From Bacteroidota bacterium (lineage in GTDB: Bacteria > Bacteroidota > Bacteroidia > Chitinophagales > Chitinophagaceae): DNA of 50,277 nt. The DNA lies in contig JABDCE010000007.1 of assembly GCA_013288285.1 (NCBI GenBank), positions 4,533 through 54,809 on the forward strand, in the 5' to 3' direction. The notes below the pieces were generated by a model. The model was not told the origin of the DNA and ran no database searches. It saw nothing but the letters and a program-made list of their open reading frames with translations. Both the position numbers and the translations under genes were made by a program. This document shows, one piece after another, positions 9,665-16,945 of this stretch (position 1 is its first letter; each line of letters starts with the position of its first letter).

Positions 9665-9697
9665 AAAAAAGCTCCCGATATTTTCGGGAGCTTTTTT
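9665..9697 (-). terminator. Terminator of the fourth Ig/PKD-like T9SS protein gene
   Basis: The perfect stem AAAAAAGCTCCCGA / TCGGGAGCTTTTTT with a TATTT loop lies 22 bases past the stop of the gene at 9720-11633. The rest of the 9433-9719 spacer is AT-rich and holds no gene that I could see. Confidence 0.93.
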
Positions 9698-9719
9698 GAG
9701 GAAATATTGTATTTAATGT

Positions 9720-11633
9720 TTACTTCTGTATAAGGAGTTTGCTGCTGTAATTGACATTGGCAGACTTGACAAAGATGAAGTACATACCATCTATCAACTT
9801 GGTTGTATTGATCTGTGCTTGCCCCGAAGCAGCGGTCATATTCAGATCAGAAGCAAATACCCTTTGACCGGTAACATCTGTTATAGTCACATTTGCTGCA
9901 CCCACCTGCTGGCCGTTCCATCGAATATTCAGTTCTCCGCTCGTTGGGTTGGGGAATATGGTAATGCCGTTGTCAGCAGTTAATGAACCTACAAGTGTAT
10001 TTTCAACTATATAAGGCGTGATCTGGAAGATAGGTGAAATATGCCTCTTAAAGTTAATGCCGCCCACCAGCTCACCGGATGAATTTAAGTTGATGGCAGA
10101 TGATGGGGTAGTGAGGTACTGGTAGTCTTCAGGATAAATAATATAACTGCCATTAGGTATCCTGCTGAAAAAATAAGCGCCTGAATCATCTGTATAAGTA
10201 TAGCTAAGCACTTTATGCGTAGCTGCGTCTTCAAGGTACATCAGCATTCCTGCATCTGCTTCCACACCGCCGGTACCTTTTCCTGCACCGAAATATACAT
10301 TACCGCTGATGAAGCCAGGGCCCGATGGCATGGTACCATAGATCATTATAACATGCAGCGAGTCAGATGCTGTTGTATGTGCAACGGTCGCCGCAGAGCT
10401 CCAGTTAGGTGTTGATGAACTATAAGTAGGTATGTATCCGCTCGTACCAGGTGCGCCATAGATCATTCTCGCCTTCACCATATAATTGCCCGGCGCTTCG
10501 CCATCAAATTCATAGTAGGTAATGCTATCTACATAGCAGGTGTTCATAGAGTCAAGCGCTTTTATCGAACTGTCAATCGGATTGTACTGTATCAGCCATA
10601 CTTTCATGTCCAGGGTATCCGGGGTTGGTCCACCGAATGTAATATGCCCGAATATACGATTACCGTAAAGAGAGATCGTATCTGTGCCTGTGCATCCATG
10701 GGCATCAGTACCGGTTACTGTGTAAGTTGTTGTAGCGGCAGGACTGATAGTAGTGGTGCCACATGTAGGGCATGACATTCTGCTGGCCGGAGCCCACGAA
10801 TAAGTCAACCCGCCAATCGCTGTGAGCGTATACTGGTCGCCACACGTAGCATGGCTTGCCGTTGCAGTCACGGTGGGCGAGTCAATGATCATCAGCGCCG
10901 AGTCAATCCCAACAAGGGCGCAAGGCAATGAACTCATTAAAACTACACCAACCAGGTTGCCATTTGACGGCACGAAGCTGAAAGTTGATGCAGTGGCGCC
11001 CGGGACTGGAACCCCATTCACATCCCACTCATATGCTGGTGCAAAGCCACCTGAAGTAATAGTAGTAGTATAAGTCACTGTAGTTCCAGGACATACCGTG
11101 TCGCCAGGTGACGCACTTATTGAAACCGTCGGAAATATCTTTGGATTTACCGTTACTGTCGCTAACGCTGTGCATCCTCCCGTCGTAGTATAAGTAATAG
11201 TACACCCACCGCCCGAAACACCCGTGACAAAGCCCGTTGTAAGACCTACTGTGGCAATCGTTGTGCAAGAATTGCTCCACGTTCCACCTGTCACAATATC
11301 TGAAAGCCCAATCGTTGATCCAACACATACAGTGCCTCCTCCGGTAATTACCCCGGGCGTAGGATATACCCTTACAGTAACAGTATCAAAACTGCCGCCT
11401 AAAGTGTAAGAAATTAGGGTCGTCCCCGCAGTCAGGCCAGAAACTACACCTGTTCCGCTGCCTATAACAGCTACGGATGTATTGGTGCTAGTCCATACAC
11501 CTCCTGGAGTTATATCAGTTAGTGCAACTGTATATCCCGTGCAAAGAAATGTAGTGCCGGTTATTGGTCCAATAGCAAAGGATGTGATAGAGACAAGCAA
11601 TGCAACGCACGCCAGGATAAAGGTCTTTTTCAT
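9720..11633 (-). CDS. Secreted Ig-like/PKD-like protein with T9SS sorting domain (637 aa)
   Basis: Divergent member of the cluster. A signal peptide covers residues 1-20, followed by two Big_2-like repeats (to about residue 165; VALTDITPGGVW, IGLSDIVTGGTW). A Cys-rich PKD/Ig-like region (about 170-325) carries the phrases YEWDVNGVPV, LTYSWAPASRMSCPTCG and YTVTGTDAHGCTGTDTI, which are typical of gliding/adhesin-type Bacteroidota proteins. Then come the shared KVWLIQYNP / GYIPTYSSS domain, a regulatory-like segment (DDSGAYFFSRIPNGSYIIYP) and the type A sorting domain (IFPNPTSGELNIRWNGQ). It keeps the same C-terminal half as the 628- and 634-residue paralogues but has a different N-terminal half. 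A good promoter lies upstream at 11675-11707. Probable surface protein with unknown ligand. Confidence 0.9.
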   Translation of the reverse strand: MKKTFILACVALLVSITSFAIGPITGTTFLCTGYTVALTDITPGGVWTSTNTSVAVIGSGTGVVSGLTAGTTLISYTLGGSFDTVTVRVYPTPGVITGGGTVCVGSTIGLSDIVTGGTWSNSCTTIATVGLTTGFVTGVSGGGCTITYTTTGGCTALATVTVNPKIFPTVSISASPGDTVCPGTTVTYTTTITSGGFAPAYEWDVNGVPVPGATASTFSFVPSNGNLVGVVLMSSLPCALVGIDSALMIIDSPTVTATASHATCGDQYTLTAIGGLTYSWAPASRMSCPTCGTTTISPAATTTYTVTGTDAHGCTGTDTISLYGNRIFGHITFGGPTPDTLDMKVWLIQYNPIDSSIKALDSMNTCYVDSITYYEFDGEAPGNYMVKARMIYGAPGTSGYIPTYSSSTPNWSSAATVAHTTASDSLHVIMIYGTMPSGPGFISGNVYFGAGKGTGGVEADAGMLMYLEDAATHKVLSYTYTDDSGAYFFSRIPNGSYIIYPEDYQYLTTPSSAINLNSSGELVGGINFKRHISPIFQITPYIVENTLVGSLTADNGITIFPNPTSGELNIRWNGQQVGAANVTITDVTGQRVFASDLNMTAASGQAQINTTKLIDGMYFIFVKSANVNYSSKLLIQK

Positions 11634-11674
11634 AAATATTCAGATTTGGTCACAATATTCAACGTCTACTTTTG

Positions 11675-11707
11675 CAAAAATAAATCATAATTCCCAATAT
11701 ATACAAA
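11675..11707 (-). promoter_or_regulatory. Bacteroidota-type promoter for the gene at 9720-11633
   Basis: Read on the minus strand, a -33 TTTG (11704-11707) and a -7 TATTTTTG (11675-11682) are separated by 21 bases. This matches the known Bacteroidota sigma-ABfr pattern TTTG-N19-ish-TAnnTTTG. The expected start of transcription is near 11667, about 35 bases before the ATG at 11633. Confidence 0.6.
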
Positions 11708-11746
11708 TAAATTTCACTGAAGTGGAAAAATTTAGCACATCAAATA

Positions 11747-11785
11747 AGAAGAGGGTGTTCCGGACTTTCTGAAACACCCTCTTCT
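11747..11785 (-). terminator. Terminator of the hmgA-hppD operon
   Basis: A 13-bp perfect stem, AGAAGAGGGTGTT / AACACCCTCTTCT, with a 13-base loop starts about 18 bases past the hppD stop codon. It separates the tyrosine-catabolism operon from the Ig-repeat cluster. Confidence 0.9.
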
Positions 11786-11803
11786 AACATTCTATAACGC
11801 TAC

Positions 11804-12937
11804 CTATAGGTTCCCTCTCTTCGCTTGTTCTCTTTCTATAGCTTCAAATAAAGCTTTGAAATTCCCTGCGCCAAAACTCTGTGCACCCTTGCGCTCTATG
11901 ATCTCAAAGAATAGCGTAGGCCTGTCTTCCACCGGCTTTGTGAATATCTGCAACAGATAGCCTTCTTCATCGCAGTCTACCAGTATGCCCAGCTCCTGCA
12001 ATGGCGCAATGTCTTCGTCAATTTTACCCACACGGGTTGGCAGTTCATCATAGTACGCGTTTGGCGGCGCACTCAGAAATTCCACTCCGCGTGCTTTCAG
12101 TTGGCGCACGGTAGCCACTATATCCTTTGTCGCGATTGCAATATGCTGCACGCCCTCACCTTCATAAAAGTCGAGGTATTCTTCTATCTGCGATTTTTTC
12201 TTTCCTTCAGCCGGTTCATTTATCGGGAACTTCACAAAGCCGTTGCCATTGCTCATTACTTTGCTCATCAGGGCAGAGTATTCTGTGTTTATCTGTTTAT
12301 CATCAAACGACAGGATATTTACAAACCCCATTACGTCTTCATACCACTTAATCGTTGGGTTCATGCGGTTCCAGCCCACATTACCCACGCAATGGTCCAC
12401 ATGCAGCAACCCTGCGTCTGCCGGGTTGTAGTCGCTTTTCCATTCTTTGTATCCGGGCAGGAATACACCGTTGTAATTTTTACGCTCTACAAACAGGTGC
12501 ACTGTTTCTCCATAAGTATAGATACCACTCATCCTTACTTCCCCGTTCTCGTCTTTCACGGTCTTCGGCTCCATGTATATTTTTGCGCCACGGCTCACAG
12601 TTTCTTCAAATGACTTGTAGGCATCATCTACCCACAGCGCCAGTATCTTTACTCCGTCGCCATGCTTGAAGATATGCTCCGATACAGGGTGTTTAGAGCT
12701 CAATGGTGTAGTCAGCACTAAGCGTATCTTACCTTGTTTTAGTACATATGATGCCACATCACGCACTCCTGTTTCAGGTCCGGCATACGCCAGCGACTGG
12801 AAGCCAAAGGCTGTCTTATAATAGTGTGCAGCCTGCTTGGCGTTGCCTACATAAAGTTCTATATGGTCTGTGCCGTTTATTGGCAGAAAATCTTTTGCCA
12901 GCGTCATCTTCTGGCTTGCTGTTAATGTATTTCCCAT
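11804..12937 (-). CDS. hppD: 4-hydroxyphenylpyruvate dioxygenase
   Basis: Converts 4-hydroxyphenylpyruvate to homogentisate, the second step of tyrosine degradation, using Fe(II) and O2; cytoplasmic. Length 377 residues is normal. Two vicinal-oxygen-chelate halves are visible. The family metal ligands appear as His in LLHVDHCVGN, His in VQHIAIATKDI and Glu in LFFEIIER near the C-terminus. The ending FGAGNFKALFEAIEREQ is typical. The first ATG gives MGNTLTASQKMTLAKDFLPINGTDHIE. An internal ATG 11 codons later would start closer to the core and is possible. The gene lies 49 bases downstream of hmgA on the same strand, so the two form an operon for consecutive steps. Confidence 0.96.
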   Translation of the reverse strand: MGNTLTASQKMTLAKDFLPINGTDHIELYVGNAKQAAHYYKTAFGFQSLAYAGPETGVRDVASYVLKQGKIRLVLTTPLSSKHPVSEHIFKHGDGVKILALWVDDAYKSFEETVSRGAKIYMEPKTVKDENGEVRMSGIYTYGETVHLFVERKNYNGVFLPGYKEWKSDYNPADAGLLHVDHCVGNVGWNRMNPTIKWYEDVMGFVNILSFDDKQINTEYSALMSKVMSNGNGFVKFPINEPAEGKKKSQIEEYLDFYEGEGVQHIAIATKDIVATVRQLKARGVEFLSAPPNAYYDELPTRVGKIDEDIAPLQELGILVDCDEEGYLLQIFTKPVEDRPTLFFEIIERKGAQSFGAGNFKALFEAIEREQAKRGNL

Positions 12938-12986
12938 GAGTTATAATTTTTTGACGTTGTTTGTTAATACGGCCTCTTTGTGCTGG

Positions 12987-14147
12987 CTATTCTATCCAGC
13001 TATATATGTAGCTGTCATCTTCTATCCCCATTGCGTCTTTCGTAAGTACCAGCGGATGAAAAGTATCTACCATTACAGCCAGTTCCTTCGTTTCTTTCGC
13101 ACCAATGCTTTTCTCTACAGTTCCGGGATGTGGGCCATGAGGTATGCCTGCCGGGTGCAGGGTTATCATCCCACGTTCCACATGTTTGCGGCTCATAAAG
13201 TCGCCATCTACATAGTACAGTACTTCATCGCTGTCTATATTGCTGTGATTGTATGGCGCTGGTATAGAGTGGGGGTGGTAATCAAACAGGCGCGGCACAA
13301 ACGAACATACCACAAAATTGTGCGCATCAAACGTCTGGTGTACTGGTGGTGGTTGATGTACACGTCCAGTGATCGGTTCAAAGTCGTGTATGCTCAGCGC
13401 ATAGGGGTATTCACAACCATCCCATCCTATCACATCAAATGGGTGGTGCCCGTACCAAATCGGGTATAGAAAACCTTTTTTCTTTACCTGTATCAGGAAC
13501 TCTCCCTGCATATCTATTGTTTCCAGGTCTTGCGGCAGGCGGATGTCGCGCTCGCAGTAAGGTGAATTTTCCAGCAGTTGCCCGTACTTGCTCAGGTATC
13601 TTTTAGGAAAAGTAATTGGGCTGAACGACTCGATGATAAACAACCTGTTGTCTTCACGGTCAAACTCTACCTGGTAGATGGTACCACGGGGTACCACCAC
13701 ATAATCGCCATACCCGAACGGTATCTGCCCATATTGTGTTTTCAGTGTGCCTGTACCTTCATGAATGAATAACACTTCATCGGTATCTGCATTCTTATAA
13801 AATACGTTCCCTGTTAGTCCTTTCTTTGGCGCTGCAAGGGTCAACTGTACATCATTATTGAATAGCACGGTCTTCCGGCTTTTCAGGTAATCTTCTTCCG
13901 GTGCTATATGGAATCCCTTAAAGCTTCTGTGCTTCAGTATGTTTGAGGTCGCTGCCACTGGTGCTACATTTATCGGATCTTCCGTCCTGATGATCTTTGT
14001 GGGAGCATGGGTATGGTACAGCAGCGATGAATTGGATGAAAAGCCTTCCGTGCTGAAAAGCTGTTCAGAATATAGCGTGCCATCCGGTTTGCGAAACTGG
14101 GTATGCCGCTTCCGGGGTATTTTTCCTAAAGAATGATAATGAGGCAT
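12987..14147 (-). CDS. hmgA: Homogentisate 1,2-dioxygenase
   Basis: Opens the ring of homogentisate to maleylacetoacetate; cupin-fold Fe(II) dioxygenase, cytoplasmic. The 386-residue form is the short version usual in Bacteroidota. Recognisable blocks are QLFSTEGFSSNSSLLYH near the N-terminus and YNHSNIDSDEVLYYVDGD with the His/Glu ligands. The HPAGIPHGPHPGT block carries the last His ligand. I chose the ATG at 14147 (MPHYHSLGKIP). The open frame extends upstream only through a TTG at 14165, and the family begins at this point. A TAATTTTG box on the minus strand (14163-14170) could be the -7 element. First gene of the hmgA-hppD operon. No fumarylacetoacetase gene is present in the window. Confidence 0.95.
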   Translation of the reverse strand: MPHYHSLGKIPRKRHTQFRKPDGTLYSEQLFSTEGFSSNSSLLYHTHAPTKIIRTEDPINVAPVAATSNILKHRSFKGFHIAPEEDYLKSRKTVLFNNDVQLTLAAPKKGLTGNVFYKNADTDEVLFIHEGTGTLKTQYGQIPFGYGDYVVVPRGTIYQVEFDREDNRLFIIESFSPITFPKRYLSKYGQLLENSPYCERDIRLPQDLETIDMQGEFLIQVKKKGFLYPIWYGHHPFDVIGWDGCEYPYALSIHDFEPITGRVHQPPPVHQTFDAHNFVVCSFVPRLFDYHPHSIPAPYNHSNIDSDEVLYYVDGDFMSRKHVERGMITLHPAGIPHGPHPGTVEKSIGAKETKELAVMVDTFHPLVLTKDAMGIEDDSYIYSWIE

Positions 14148-14292
14148 CAGCGTTTGTTTGTCCAAAATTACTATTTTCCTGTTTCATAGGCGCGCCCTGC
14201 TTTTTATTTTATCATGATTTTCGTCAGTTCCTGCCGAAAAAAAATTGCAAAAACGTTTTTTTATAATACCTTTATTCGAGCCAATTTTAAGC

Positions 14293-14727
14293 ATGGAGGA
14301 GAATTTTATATTGATAGCTGAGGATGATGCGGACGACCGGTTTCTTTTGCAATCTGCTTTCGAGGAGAACGGATTCAAAGACAGGCTGCATTTTGTGGAG
14401 AACGGTGTGGAGCTCCTTGATTTTTTACAGGATATGACCGCACACGAAAGCGCGGCGAAAATGCCCCGTTTTATTCTGCTGGACCTCAACATGCCCAAAA
14501 AAGACGGCAGAGAGGTGTTAAAAGAAATAAAGCAAAATAGTAAGCTAAAAAAAATACCGGTAATTATTTTTAGCACCACAAATAATGAGCAGGAAATGAA
14601 ACGCTGCTATGAATTAGGTGCTAATTCATACATTACTAAGCCCAATAACTTTGAAAGTCTCATAAAAACAGTGTCTGCTTTACGGAGTTATTGGATGCAT
14701 ACCCCTAATGTACCGGGCGAAATGTAA
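14293..14727 (+). CDS. Single-domain response regulator, Rcp1 type
   Basis: Stand-alone receiver domain of 144 residues that accepts a phosphoryl group from a histidine kinase. Acidic pocket residues EDDADD occur near the N-terminus, the phospho-acceptor Asp in FILLDLNMPKKDG, the Ser/Thr in IIFSTTNN and the Lys in YITKPNNF. The long stretch between the first acidic cluster and the Asp is usual for Rcp1-like regulators, which pair with phytochrome-type kinases. Kinases of that type with SHDMQEPLRKI boxes are encoded nearby (16942-18537 and 21696-23090). I start at the ATG at 14293 because it directly precedes the family start MEENFILIAEDD. No output domain. Confidence 0.88.
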   Translation: MEENFILIAEDDADDRFLLQSAFEENGFKDRLHFVENGVELLDFLQDMTAHESAAKMPRFILLDLNMPKKDGREVLKEIKQNSKLKKIPVIIFSTTNNEQEMKRCYELGANSYITKPNNFESLIKTVSALRSYWMHTPNVPGEM

Positions 14728-14875
14728 GTTCCGGCATTGTTTTTGAGTGTATTAAACGTGGAGTTGTTGTTTTATGAAGTATTGCAACGGTAAAGCGGAG
14801 GTGGTGCATACGGTTTTTAAGGCCGGTGAGTTTTTTACTTTGCAACCTGTAACCAATAGTTAAATAGAATGATTT

Positions 14876-15229
14876 ATGTCTGGTAGCAAAAAGGTGCTGA
14901 TTATAGATGATGAAACGGATTTGTGCCTGTTATTAAAAGACTACTTTCTTCGCAAACACTACGATGTAAGTGTATCTCATACATTGAAAGAGGGTACTGA
15001 ACTGATCAATGCCCTTCATCCCGATATCCTCTTTATCGATAACAATCTGCCAGATGGCGTCGGTTGGGCAGTTGCACCCATTATTGCTGCGGAAAATCCG
15101 TCAATCTATTTTATACTCATCAGCGCTTTTCATCCACCGGTGCCTCAAATGCCAAAGAACGCACGGTATATGGCCATTGAAAAACCTATAAGCCTGGCCG
15201 ACCTCAACAAAGAGTTTGCTCAATGGTAA
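14876..15229 (+). CDS. Single-domain response regulator
   Basis: Receiver-only protein of 117 residues. The acidic pair is in LIIDDETD, the probable phospho-acceptor Asp in LFIDNNLPDGVGW, Ser in FILISAF and Lys in AIEKPISL, so all receiver key residues are present. It is slightly shorter than average at the C-terminal helix. It lies 148 bases after the Rcp1-type regulator on the same strand and converges with the sigma-54 signalling operon. Its cognate kinase is not evident from sequence. It probably serves in a phosphorelay or protein-interaction switch. Confidence 0.85.
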   Translation: MSGSKKVLIIDDETDLCLLLKDYFLRKHYDVSVSHTLKEGTELINALHPDILFIDNNLPDGVGWAVAPIIAAENPSIYFILISAFHPPVPQMPKNARYMAIEKPISLADLNKEFAQW

Positions 15230-15281
15230 GGCCAGCCGGGCACGCTACGCATAGTAGTTTTACAGGGTAGCTGGCAAGTAC

Positions 15282-15437
15282 TTAATCAACGGAACCTCTT
15301 CTGATAAAACCTAACAAAAGAGAGACGATGGCCAGCACCAGCAGAATGTGAATAATAGAGCCTGCGCTATAAACAAAAGCTCCAAGTACCCAGCCAATGA
15401 TCAGGATAACAGCAATGATATACAGTAATGATCTCAT
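15282..15437 (-). CDS. Small Lmo0937-family (DUF5670-like) membrane protein, 51 aa
   Basis: A short gene on the minus strand encodes MRSLLYIIAVILIIGWVLGA, a second hydrophobic helix (IIHILLVLAIVSLLLGF) and a charged end IRRGSVD. Two transmembrane helices joined by a short FVYSAGS turn, with the GWVLGAF motif, match the small lmo0937-type membrane proteins that are common in Bacteroidota, often as stress-related genes. The function is not known. It lies 59 bases downstream of the REC-PAS-kinase gene on the same strand, so it could be the last gene of that operon or have its own promoter. Confidence 0.8.
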   Translation of the reverse strand: MRSLLYIIAVILIIGWVLGAFVYSAGSIIHILLVLAIVSLLLGFIRRGSVD

Positions 15438-15496
15438 AAAAAAGTGGTGTTTTATTTAATTAATAACTAAATAAAACTGTGCCACTACTGCATATT

Positions 15497-16945
15497 TCAC
15501 ACAAGCGGGAACCTGATGGTAAATGTAGTTCCTTTACCGGGCTCAGACGATACTTCTATGTTTGCTTTATGCGCCTGTAAAATGTTAAGGGTAAAAGTAA
15601 GGCCCAGCCCCACTCCGTTTCTTTTCTGCGTAAAGTAGGGTTCAAAGAGCCGGGAAATGTTTTCTTCGCTGATGCCGCATCCGTTGTCAGATATCACCAG
15701 GTGTACATGGTTGTTATTATTCTGCACGGATATGGAAAGCTGTCCTACATGCTCTTCCATGGATTCTACAGCGTTGATGACCACATTGAGCAGTGCTAGT
15801 TTTAGTTTCTCGCGGTCTGCCATTATCTCCTGTTCTTCGTTCGGGTAGCTGAGTTGCAGTTTTATCCGTTTCAGGGTCATGCGGTCTATCGATGCGGCTA
15901 TCACATCGTCCAGTATGGTCTGGAGGGCTTGTTTTTCAAGTGTGTTTTCAGAGGGTCGTGATGTGTTAAGTAGTTCGCTGATCAGGTCATTGATGCGTTT
16001 CCCGTTACGCCTTATGATGTTCATGTATAATTGCAGGCTTTCATCCTTGATGTCTTGCTGCATTTGTTCCACAGAAAGTGTAATGTTATTGAGCGGGTTC
16101 CTCACTTCATGTGCTATAGTACGTACAAGTCTTCCGGCAGCAGCCAGTTTTTCGCCCTGTAAGGTCGCTTTCTCTTCTTTTTTTAGATTAGTAATGTCAT
16201 GTATGATGCCTTGCAGATAGGCATTATCATCATCACTATCACTGGCTTCAAGTGTAATGGTGAGTATACAATATTTCTTTTCGCCGCTCTTTGTATTCAG
16301 TATCACTTCCCAGTCATTCACATCATGGCGGTTCTGTATAGATGTTTGCAGGAATTTCTTGTGTTGTGCCTGGTCTACCAGGTCGCATAGATTAGTGTTC
16401 ATCACTTCTTGCTTGTCATACCCCAGCAAGGTTTGGATCGCTTCATTTACATCCTTGAAGTTAAGCGAATAGTCAGCCACAAAAACTACGTCTTTCGATT
16501 TTTCAAAAATAGTACGGTACTTGCGTTCGTTTGACTTGAGGGCTTTTAACGTTACGGCGCGCTCCAGGGCATAACGGATACACCGCTCCATTTTCTCGGT
16601 CGACAGATCAGTTTTTATAAGATAGTCCACTGCTCCGAATTGCATGGCCTGTATATCTACTTCATAATTACCTTTGCCGGTAAGCAATACGATGGGAGTT
16701 TCGCAATTTTTGTGCATTGCCTCCTTAAGGAAATCAACTCCTGATTTCGCGCCTAGCCGGTAATCTACAAAACAAAGATCATAGGTGCCGCTGAGTAGTC
16801 GCTTCAGCCCGTCGTTGTAGTTTTTGCTCCATTCTGTTTTAAGAGAATTTCCCGGAATTGATTTAATGTATTCGCCTGTAATGATAAAGTCATCTTCATC
16901 ATCGTCAACTATTAGTATGCTGGCGGTCGAGTTTATGAGGTTCAT
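15497..16945 (-). CDS. Soluble hybrid histidine kinase: receiver-PAS-HisKA-HATPase
   Basis: 482 residues with no membrane segment. An N-terminal receiver (residues 8-130) has acidic DDDEDD and phospho-acceptor Asp61 in CFVDYRLG. A PAS domain (about 140-255) ends in GIIHDITNLKKEE. HisKA has His279 in RTIAHEVRNPLNN, and the HATPase domain has VVINAVESM, ISDNGCGI and GVGLGLTF. The N-terminal placement of the receiver suggests it is regulated by another kinase. Its start codon overlaps the stop of the upstream kinase (ATGA, 16942-16945), so the two are translationally coupled in one operon with the sigma-54 activator. The HEVRNP box is of the NtrB/AtoS kind, which suits partnership with the NtrC-type activator two genes upstream. 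Confidence 0.92.
   Translation of the reverse strand: MNLINSTASILIVDDDEDDFIITGEYIKSIPGNSLKTEWSKNYNDGLKRLLSGTYDLCFVDYRLGAKSGVDFLKEAMHKNCETPIVLLTGKGNYEVDIQAMQFGAVDYLIKTDLSTEKMERCIRYALERAVTLKALKSNERKYRTIFEKSKDVVFVADYSLNFKDVNEAIQTLLGYDKQEVMNTNLCDLVDQAQHKKFLQTSIQNRHDVNDWEVILNTKSGEKKYCILTITLEASDSDDDNAYLQGIIHDITNLKKEEKATLQGEKLAAAGRLVRTIAHEVRNPLNNITLSVEQMQQDIKDESLQLYMNIIRRNGKRINDLISELLNTSRPSENTLEKQALQTILDDVIAASIDRMTLKRIKLQLSYPNEEQEIMADREKLKLALLNVVINAVESMEEHVGQLSISVQNNNNHVHLVISDNGCGISEENISRLFEPYFTQKRNGVGLGLTFTLNILQAHKANIEVSSEPGKGTTFTIRFPLV

Noticed and set aside
13160-13190. GTTCCACATG inside hmgA as a ParB-binding (parS) site near a possible origin
   Set aside because: It is not palindromic and misses too many positions of the parS consensus; it lies within a conserved coding region.
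14184-14579. 131-codon minus-strand open frame over the Rcp1-type receiver
   Set aside because: It lies opposite a receiver gene with all its key residues; the product is Ser/Lys-rich with no recognisable family.
15461-15486. TGGCAC element (minus strand, 15484-15479) upstream of the 51-residue membrane protein as a sigma-54 promoter
   Set aside because: The -24 half matches, but the -12 position reads TATT instead of TTGC. A similar half-site at 35711-35716 upstream of the gene at 35131 also lacks the -12 GC.
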